Positions 56,800 to 64,000 of a stretch of DNA of 64,000 bases are shown here, piece after piece. Each line of letters opens with the position of its first letter. Within the stretch, counting starts at the first letter, position 1. Both the position numbers and the translations under genes were made by a program. This DNA is from Margaritifera margaritifera (lineage: Eukaryota; Mollusca; Bivalvia; Unionida; Margaritiferidae): positions 3,176,501 through 3,240,500 of the forward strand of contig JAQPZY010001628.1 in assembly GCA_029931535.1 (NCBI GenBank), in the 5' to 3' direction. The notes under the pieces are model-generated. The model had not been told where the DNA came from, did no database searches, and worked only from the letters and a program-made list of their open reading frames with translations.

Positions 56800-57246
56800 C
56801 GTAGTGTCATAAAGTTAGATAGTTGGGAAGTTTGATGATAAGGTACAGTCGTGTTTTCACTAGAACACCGGTTTGAACAATTAGCGCTGTCAATTATAAC
56901 GGCACCGTCTAGCTGAAGTCAGTGACCCTATCGAGTGAGAAAAACCTTATCTGCAGACATGTGTCAAGCGTCATGTTTCAGCTAGTCTTAATTATGGGCT
57001 GGGAAACTAAAGTTGATTTTAATGAGAATCGCAGACTTGAAAGGAGGAGCGATTTCTAGTTCTCAGTGAGAAAGGATTAATTGGACTTCCTCTGTTCTAA
57101 CAAATAGTTAGTTTCCAATTCTACAGAGAATTAGGGAAATGTATTGTGTAATGTAACACAAGGGTAAATGAGTGTATTTGATGTAAATTGTAAATAAACC
57201 TGTAAATAGGAGATTTGCTTTATGGGTTCAGAACTTGTCTCGTTAC
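56800..57246 (+). mobile_element. Possible solo LTR (3' end only supported)
   Basis: The segment ends with AATAAACCTGTAAATAGGAG, then GGTTCAGAACTTGTCTCGTT and ACA. A poly-adenylation signal about 55 bp before a TCTCGTTACA end is typical of the R-U5 end of Ty3/gypsy LTRs. I could not find a matching TGT start with a 5-bp target duplication, nor a primer-binding site after the end, so the left boundary given is a guess. Confidence 0.3.
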
Positions 57247-57985
57247 AGTCTGTTAATGTGTACGTACCTTAACATTGTGTAAAACGCGCACCAAGCCTTA
57301 TTAAAATGTTGTTGTTCTTGAAATTTGTTTTTGAAAGGAATCGATTGAAATTTAAATTTGATTGGCTCATCATAACCGATAAATGATCGATTTTATTCGG
57401 TTACAGATATTTTCGATAAGTTTTAATTGACAATGTCATTTTCGCATCCTTTATAATGGTTTTTTTACTTATATCCCGTAAAGTTGAACGGGTTTACCTG
57501 CACATTTTGTCGTCCGCCATGTGTTGGCGCATTGGTTGTACTAAACATTAAAAGACTATATTAACTGGAAGCTGTAAAGCACATATTTTACTTTTCCTGG
57601 AAAATTTTGTCCCAAAATGTCGAACAATTAAAAAGAAAAGAAAACTGTAATCGGTTATATCCTATTAAGGAAAATCACAATCAAACACTTGCTAGTTTGA
57701 CTTTTCTGACCGATCTTCAATTATTTTATCGTCACACTGTTATTATGAATAATAAAGCAAAAGTGCATTGGAAACAATGCTTCAAGTCAATGACAAAATC
57801 TCTACATATACTGAATTTCTTTGGTTATTTCACATCGGAGCGAATATTAACTCGGCAGTCTTTTCCTTCATTTACGTGGAAAGTACATTTAATAATACGT
57901 TCCTATTTTCTTGAACTATTGCCTCGTAAAAAGTGCATTAGGCTGAGATCTCACCAGCCAGTAAAATGATCAAATCTGTAAGTGA
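57247..57985. other. Stretch with a 120-codon plus-strand frame, unassigned
   Basis: The frame at 57607-57969 (MSQNVEQLKRKENCNRLYPI start, basic throughout) is moderately long and lies just upstream of the transposase remnant in the same orientation. It could be an N-terminal part of that element, but shows no zinc-finger or helix-turn-helix pattern that I can identify. Confidence 0.3.
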
Positions 57986-57989
57986 CATT

Positions 57990-58560
57990 CAAGTTTCAGC
58001 TCTTTTCCTTCTTTCAGACACATGGATTCCAACCACAAGCAAACTTCTTCTCATTTTTTTTTTTTTTGTGTTCATGGCTGCATTGATGGAGCCAGCAGAT
58101 GTATCATTTACCTCAAGTGTTCAAGGTATAATTTGGCTCAAACCGTCCTTGGCTATTTTCAAGAGGGCGTAAGGACATTTGGCATGCCATCACGAATTCA
58201 AGCAGACAAGGGAGTTGAAAATATTGATGTAGCTCATTTTGTCATTAACATGAAAGGTATTAATAGAAAAGTTTCATAAACAGGACTGAGCGTCAGACTT
58301 TGGACAGAGACAAATAGAGTATTGTCTAGCTACTACCAACAAAGAGTCTTCAGTTTTATTGAGGACTCTGGTATTCTTTGCAGCTGGGATGAAGTAGATC
58401 TTTACATTATCCATTTTGTTTTCTTTTTCCGAACTGAGCGCTCTTTAGACGAGTTCCATAATCAATAGAACTATCATGAACTGAGTTCAATGAGCCATCA
58501 ATCTCCCCTTGCCCATTCTAGGTAAGATGTCCTCCTGCACTCAGCCAATTTAAGTGATGA
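57990..58560 (+). pseudogene. Integrase-fold (rve-like) transposase remnant
   Basis: The plus-strand frame from 58022 reads MDSNHKQTSS, then VHGCIDGASRCIIYLKC and GYFQEGVRTFGMPSRIQADK with GVENIDVAHFVINMKG. After a frameshift comes RLWTETNRVLSSYYQQRVFS and ILCSWDEVDLY. The D(x)NHK...HG.IDG.SR and ..R.DKG.EN. motifs mark an integrase-type catalytic core in a eukaryotic family that I associate with DDE elements such as IS3EU/Ginger-type, not with LTR retrotransposons. The first Asp (in MDSNHK) and second Asp (in ADKGVEN) are present; the final Glu probably lies in the broken TER region near 58280. A poly-T run at 58055-58069 interrupts the N-terminal side. Confidence 0.7.
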
Positions 58561-59689
58561 TGCTATTGATGTAGATAGTTTTGGTGTAGACCATAATGGA
58601 TCTATTGGAGAGACTGATACTGCAAATAATGCCCATGCAGGTGCCATTCGTGAATATATTTTTACCCACACTTTCATTCAAACACCCGCAAACCCTGTGT
58701 GTGATCCTTTGTCTGATGATGGCAGCTATGGTATTTTGTGCATGTAAAAAGTGTGGCTAATCAATTGTTGACTTTATCATGAACACATTCTAACAAGCAG
58801 CTTTTTTTTCTTCTGAAAAAAAAGTTCTAAAAATATCTTGACATAGCGATCAAGTATTTTTTTGTTTGTTTACATATTTAGATCATGATCAATGCCGAAG
58901 ATAAGCTTCAGCAATTCTTTGTTGAAGTATAATTACATCCATATGACATGGATGACCCAACCAAAATGATGCTATCAAAAGACAATGTTCAACAATATAA
59001 GCCGAAACAGGGCCCATAAGTCATTAAAATTGCGGTGTAAAGCCTCGCTCTTAATTTGGTTCCAATCCATGAAACCTTTCATCAGTGTTTAAATGTTATC
59101 AGATTCATGACTGGTACTAATTATATCAAGAGTTATTAAGGCATGATTGACAGGTATGACGTCACATGCCAACTGTGATGGATTGCAAAAACCACACGAA
59201 CTGTCAAGTGAAGTGATGAATAACTCCCCCAATCAACCCCCCCCCCCCTCCCCAACGAGAAAAAAAAAATGTTTAATTGAAGTAAGATTTCGCAATTTTT
59301 TTTCATAGGGACAAAATACAACATATATATATATTTCCATACCATACATTTTTTTACAAAAATATGTATCTGTTATAAATTTTCACGAATATAAATATGT
59401 ATCCTGCCTATGTTTTATTTACCGCATTCTAGCATTAAGGTAAGGTTCAGAATGACTATGGGACTGTGTTACGTAGTTTATAAAAACACTAACAAGGACA
59501 AATCTAAACCAAAGTCGATGTTGCATTAAACATGTCATATCTGGTAATAGTGTGTTGCACTCACCTACACCCATCCAAACACCAAGTAGGACATTTATGA
59601 TACATATAATCCTTGAGAAACTGAACTAAACACAAGAAGGCTAGGGTCTGCATGTCGAATCCACAATCAACACATTGATGTAAAACATG
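58561..59689. other. Non-coding stretch with a poly-C/poly-A junction
   Basis: Possibly the decayed 3' part of the transposase element up to about 58740. C-rich and A-rich tracts (about 59238-59269) recall the other C/A junctions in the window. No further gene is supported. Confidence 0.5.
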
Positions 59690-60400
59690 TGACCTTGACC
59701 CCAAGGTCAAAAGGTTGAGCGAGTATGTTGCAGAATTAATTGTCCTACCTTGACAATGATTCGTACAACTTTAACCAAAACATTAACGGAAGTGTTCTCA
59801 ATAATTGTGACCCAAAGATCAAAGGTACTAGAATGCATGTCGCAGAATGGTCTCAATTTTATAATGATTCATCCCAAGTATGAAGAAAACCGATCAAGGG
59901 GTTTAGAAAATATAAGCAAATGAAATTTTAAAAAAATTTAAAAAAAAAATTCGACATAAAACCTTCACGCAGATTTTCTATGACTGTTACCATGACCTCA
60001 AGCTTCATAATGACCCATTCCAAGTATGAACAAGTCCATCAAGGAGATTACGAAATATAAGCAAATGAAAACACTTTAACCAAAACCTTAATGTAAACTT
60101 CATATGACTATGACCTTGTTTCCAATGTCATAGGGGTGAGCAAGCATGTTGCAGAATGAATTACATTAGCTTTATACTGATGAATGCCAAGTATGGTGAG
60201 AATCTATCAAGGACTTTAGGAAATATTAGCAAATGAAAAAACTAGCCAAAACCTTAACGCAGAGTTTCTGCAACCTTGACCCCTAGGTATAGGGGGAAGT
60301 GAGCATGTTATAGAATGAATTGTCTTATATTCATAATGAGTCACACCATGCATGATGAAAATCTATTAAACAAATTAAAAACTAACCAAAACCTTAACCA
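59690..60400. repeat. Degenerate tandem array, period about 145-170 bp (about 4.5 copies)
   Basis: A landmark CCCAAGTATGAAGAAAACC and variants recurs near 59875, 60017, 60188 and 60346, each preceded by AATGATTCAT/AATGACCCATT and followed by ATCAAGGGGTTTAGAAAATA and TAAGCAAATGAAA, then ACCAAAACCTTAACG.A and TGACC.TGACC. It is a different sequence family from the ~160-bp array at 8.6-10 kb. Confidence 0.88.
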
Positions 60401-60929
60401 TTGACAAAGCAGAAACTGTCGTCGGAACAGTACTGCTGTGTCTCGCTTCACACTAACATGGGCTCGAAAATAAAAATTGAGAGAAGCACTGGAGGGTAAA
60501 AGTAAGATCACAGTGACCTACTTTGGTTGATATGTGTGGTACTCACTGAGATGCATTTGCATACAAAGTTGCATTACTTTGGGACTAACAATGCCAGAGG
60601 AACTGACCAAAACGAAAAACTAAACTGAAGTCACATGATCTATTTTGTGGAGTTCAAGCAGGCTCTCATTATAAATATCTAATCTAAGTAATTAAAAAAA
60701 ATGTAGACATAAAACTTTCATTTGAGATCTTGTTTAGGCACTTGTTTTTTGAGGGTGCCAGTCATTTCGCCCGATCATGGGTCAGATATTCATCCCATGA
60801 CAGCTTTACAAAATACATGTAACATAATCAACATCACACAGAATCAAAAACAAAAGTGCAAGAGTTAATACATGAGCAAATAAAAACATGTCTTTGATAC
60901 TTATGGAGATTTCAATGTACATGTATTTA

Positions 60930-60933
<4 letters not shown>
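60401..60933. other. Non-coding stretch, nothing recognised
   Basis: May contain further decayed edges of the preceding array. No gene is supported. Confidence 0.5.

Positions 60934-60997
<64 letters not shown>
60934..60997. repeat. (GA)n microsatellite
   Basis: About 32 uninterrupted GA dinucleotides; the Ser-Leu frame on the other strand is an artefact. Confidence 0.98.
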
Positions 60998-61000
<3 letters not shown>

Positions 61001-61813
61001 AGGCGAGACCAAAAGATAAATAAAGATAACAGTAGAATAGGAGCTAGATATCCTCTTTTCCTGTGCATACGTGTGCTCAATTTGCATTATTATTGGAGTA
61101 ATATCTTTACAAATATTTACTCAGTGATTGAAAACAGTGTAAAGTGTTGCGAGTTGTCCAGCATGAATGTTGTCTACCTATTTACTGCTCCTGTTCCCTG
61201 TGAGTAGTGGTCAAATGTGAGCTCGTATCGCTATATCAGTTCGGGTGTAAAACCGACTGTTTCTGGAAATGATCTTTCATGGGCCTGGGAATAGTAATAC
61301 ATCATCATTCCAAGCCCATCATAGGAGATCTGCTGACACCAGTTAGAGTTTGAATCCACATCAAACTCTCTGCAAACATTTTCGAACTCGGTTGTGTCAA
61401 AATTATTGTGAAATTGATTGAAACTTGTCTACGTTGGAGTGGTGCAGCGCAGCTGGTTGAGTAGCAACCATACCTCAAAGTAGACATGAAATATGTAAAA
61501 GCTGGATAACAGGGAATCCTTCGCAAGCATATGGTCTTTAACGCTGGCACCACAACATGCTGTTGCACACCAGACAACAAAGTTCATCTGATTTTGCCTA
61601 AACCTCATGTGGCTAGTATGGCACTTATCAGTCATATCCTTAGACCTTACATCTACTGGAAGGGCATATTATCGGTTATGTCGATAACTTTTGTTTGAAA
61701 CGAAACGCCCTCTCGTACAAAAACTTTAGGATTGAAAAGCAAATAGCGGATGATCACTATATCCGCATCACTGTATTTAAAGACACCGCCGTCGCCACAT
61801 TTCGCGTCGCTAT
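60998..61813. other. Transition into GC-richer sequence, unassigned
   Basis: Composition rises from about 61.15 kb. Frames on both strands reach 70-91 codons but none is recognised. It lies upstream of virion-type remnants, so it may be a decayed gene of the same Polinton-like element. Confidence 0.4.
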
Positions 61814-62035
61814 TAACGCGAAATACCTGCGGCAATACCATTTCACATATTAATGCGAAATGCATGTGTCAATACCATTTCACATATTAATGCGAAATGC
61901 CTGTGGCAATACCATTTCACATATTAATGCGAAATGCCTCTGGCAATACCATTTCACATATTAATGCGAAATGCCTGTGGCAATACCATTTCACATATTA
62001 ATGCGAAATGCCTGTGGCAATACCATTTCACATAT
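61814..62035. repeat. 37-bp tandem repeat, 6 copies
   Basis: TAATGCGAAATGCCTGTGGC followed by AATACCATTTCACATAT repeats six times. The first copy is the most diverged (TAACGCGAAATACCTGCGGC); the rest differ at one to three positions. It sits within the Polinton-like segment. Confidence 0.97.
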
Positions 62036-62176
62036 TAATGCTCGCATAAATTCAAGTGCAAACAATGAATATCGTATTGATCAATCCGCTAGTTAGACCG
62101 GTGGCTGTAGAACAGGTGATTTGTACTTGTCCTAGTACCTATGTGGCACATCTCGAGCTTGGTAACAACAGATTTT

Positions 62177-62720
62177 GACGTGTACGATTTAAAGGCCCAT
62201 AAAATCCGGACAGCCTTCATCGATCCTGATCGGTATTAGAACATAAATACGCTCAAAAAAGTAATACAGGCTGCCTTTTCTGGAATGACTGCGGACTACA
62301 ACTCGGCGACCGGGCGGGTCAGCATCACAATTGCTGAACTAAACTGGAGGCTCGATCTCTGACCGCTCGCCTCTATCTTTGGGTCTGGCCCAAATCGGAT
62401 TGTCGGACTAGGCACGTACACGGCACCCAATCCCACAGCGTTTATCAATGTACCGCGGCTTTATGTCCACCTGGAACAAATAAACTCAACTGTGAATATT
62501 GTTAACGGAAAAAACAGCACCCTGCTACAAGTCATTCATGTGGGTAGTAAGTCTATGGGGAGTCGTGTACTGTCTCCTATGAAATGCCACTCTAGTGTAG
62601 ACTGCGCGACGGCGGCATCCAGGAAATCTAGATACGCATCTTAAACGAAAGATATTCACCGATTAATATGATCGAATGCACTATCACCCTTGAAATTAAA
62701 GAAAAGTGCGAATACGAGTA
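62177..62720 (+). pseudogene. Jelly-roll minor capsid-like protein remnant (Polinton-like)
   Basis: One frame runs from 62177 past 62550 with two internal stops (TAG 62237, TGA 62360). It reads DVYDLKAHKIRTAFIDPDRY, NSATGRVSITIAELNWRLDL, VPRLYVHLEQINSTVNIVNG and STLLQVIHVGS. In another frame near 62.6 kb comes IRILNERYSPINMIECTITL. The order (NSATGRVSITI strand, gap, LYVHLEQI strand, a short loop, then STLL.VI, and a late ITLEI strand) fits the small jelly-roll capsid (penton-like) protein of Polinton/Maverick-type viruses; that assignment is from recognised pattern only. In virions this protein would form capsid vertices. It is broken, with at least one frameshift near 62.56 kb. Confidence 0.6.
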
Positions 62721-62757
62721 CTAACACACTATGGATCTACCCGCAAGCGCCTTTGCG

Positions 62758-62778
62758 CCCCCCCCCCCCCCCCCCCCC
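62758..62778. repeat. Poly-C tract
   Basis: Twenty-one C residues directly after GCCTTTGCG. Such tracts are prone to sequencing error, so the length is uncertain. Confidence 0.97.
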
Positions 62779-62825
62779 GTTTAAGGTGACCTATATGCTG
62801 AAATTCTCGGCCACGAAGCGGGCAG

Positions 62826-62989
62826 TTGAAGCGTAGACATTGGTGCCGCCTTACAGGTCGTGTACTTAACGGCCGATATTATCACGACGGTCAGCGGAAT
62901 TACCGCAACAAATGCGTCTGGTTACTCTCACTGGGATCCAACGCAAACTTTCAAAAAGTTGGTTGTTTTACCCCCAGCAACAATAACAA

Positions 62990-62992
<3 letters not shown>
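62826..62992 (+). pseudogene. Polinton-like small hydrophobic reading frame, unassigned
   Basis: The plus frame reads VDIGAALQVVYLTADIITTV and SGITATNASGYSHWDPTQTF to KKLVVLPPATITT before running into the (GT)n tract. It is Ala/Thr/Val-rich with a hydrophobic centre and a WDP motif. The neighbouring capsid-like remnant and the same orientation suggest a virion or membrane-associated protein of the same element. No family is named. Confidence 0.35.

Positions 62993-63046
<54 letters not shown>
62993..63046. repeat. (GT)n microsatellite
   Basis: Twenty-seven uninterrupted GT dinucleotides, interrupting the Polinton-like reading frame upstream. Confidence 0.98.
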
Positions 63047-63050
<4 letters not shown>

Positions 63051-63831
63051 AGAGGTATATGGTGGCGCTCTAAAGTTTCTAATATTGCAAGAGTTTCCCA
63101 GGTTTTCCTCTCTGGTTATCCTGGCTATTTAAAAATACCTTGTATATCTTAGGTATTATTAAAAGAACTTTTAATTCCCTTTATTTTGGTGTATGATTGA
63201 TGGGTGCAATATGGGTTATAGAGTATTCAGCTTGGTCTTACTTCAGATGTGCACGTATGAAAAAAAAACCTGCTAGCTCCGCTTGGTCATTTTCACTTCC
63301 TGGACTTAAAAGGTAAATTGTGAAAACAGAACTGATAAAAAAATTGACTTTATTTATATATTGTAATTCATTCATTGTACTTTCAGAAGCTGGTATTATC
63401 TACTCAAACAAAAATTCGTTTTTCCTATTTTAATAACTGCTAAAAATAGTGTATTTTGGACTAATTTAGGCTGATTTTTCGAGCACATTGAAGCGACCAT
63501 TTTTGTCAGCTGTGTGCTTAGATCATGTACAATTTCCACAAGTACAATATGTAAAGAAATTTCAACCACAGTACATGAAAACAGCATAGAGGTATGCCAA
63601 CATTCTCTTCATTGTCCATGTTGAAATTCAAATAACTTCACCTTACACATGTCACTCTCTCAGAAGTACATACTATCTGTAGAGCGCCTCCTATGTCGTG
63701 TTTATAAAACCTTATTCCCCAGCCCCCTTAAAAATTTTCCTTGGGGTTGACATGTAACGGTTCAGATCGGGGTGGAACGAGGATGCAAAGCACTGAGGTT
63801 ACGCAGCCTAAAAAAAGTTCTGGCAAGCTGA
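63047..63831. other. AT-rich non-coding stretch inside the Polinton-like segment
   Basis: Composition falls back to the background between two virion-type remnants, so this may be an insertion into the element. No repeat ends were found and no gene is supported. Confidence 0.45.
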
Positions 63832-64000
63832 AACATCCTTACGGGCAGAGGCTGAACAGCGGCGCACTCTGTACAAAAAGTACAAGCGCGCAGTAAACGC
63901 GGTGGATGGTGGTGATAACTAACTGACGGCTGTGTCTCTGGGCACCGGTGTTGCAGGGATTGGAATAGTGTCAACAATCATTGCTGCCCCCGTTGCGATT
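63832..64000 (+). pseudogene. Small basic-plus-hydrophobic virion-type protein, truncated by window end
   Basis: One frame reads SLRAEAEQRRTLYKKYKRAV, then NAVDGGDN, a stop (TAA near 63919), then LTAVSLGTGVAGIGIVSTII and AAPVAI to the last base. A charged amphipathic stretch followed by a Gly/Ala-rich hydrophobic segment is a layout that I associate with a small conserved protein of Polinton-like elements in invertebrates. It may act at membranes or in the capsid; its function is not established here. The gene continues beyond the window. Confidence 0.45.

Noticed and set aside
57153..57246. TGTAACACAAGG at 57153 as the start of a short LTR ending at 57246
   Set aside because: A 94-bp LTR would be too short, and no 5-bp target duplication is present at these points.

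Overview
This is a stretch of an animal nuclear genome. A marine invertebrate is most likely, and a bivalve or other mollusc is my best guess. The guess rests on AT-rich sequence full of dinucleotide microsatellites, degenerate arrays with a period near 160 bp, tRNA-derived SINEs, Ty3/gypsy, Penelope-like and L1-type retroelement debris, and remnants of Polinton/Maverick-like virus-transposons. I found no intact host protein-coding gene, no convincing exon series, no rRNA and no functional tRNA gene. Almost every reading frame that resembles a protein belongs to a mobile or virus-like element, and all of those are broken by stops and frameshifts.

Layout. 0-7.2 kb: a 41-bp tandem array, an old ~145-bp array, microsatellites, two SINEs and a minus-strand Ty3/gypsy remnant (gag-like piece joined to integrase). 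7.4-12.9 kb: a 157-bp hAT-type MITE with a perfect 8-bp target duplication, a ~160-bp degenerate array, and a ~1.4-kb element with long inverted termini. 14.4-20.8 kb: a very AT-rich block of decayed but protein-like frames, including a stretch I think derives from a virus capsid-like protein, split by a dispersed repeat present twice. 21-25 kb: non-coding with small repeats. 25.5-30.3 kb: a divergent copy of a dispersed repeat (family R) interrupted by an L1-type LINE ORF2 remnant, with inverted repeats and a second hAT-type MITE. 31.3-32.1 kb: 25 copies of a ~30-bp repeat. 32.8-33.1 kb: a Penelope-type GIY-YIG fragment. 36.5-37.4 kb: three tRNA-derived SINEs.

The most structured part is 37.9-52.7 kb. 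A compound block (S, then repeats of family R, then a diverged R copy carrying a 68-bp array) occurs twice in the same order. Between the copies lies a GC-richer Polinton-like segment (45.2-48.1 kb) with remnants of a protein-primed family B DNA polymerase and an adenain-like cysteine protease. Both S copies begin in what looks like the tail of that segment, so the Polinton piece probably belongs to the duplicated unit.

52.7-61 kb holds a gag remnant, an integrase-fold transposase remnant, a second degenerate ~160-bp array and microsatellites. 61.8-64.0 kb holds a second Polinton-like segment with virion-type genes: a jelly-roll-like capsid remnant and a small protein with a basic stretch then a hydrophobic stretch. 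It runs off the window end. The window is best read as a graveyard of nested selfish elements in which at least two, perhaps three, virus-like elements left separate gene sets. Family assignments come from recognised motifs only; no database was searched.
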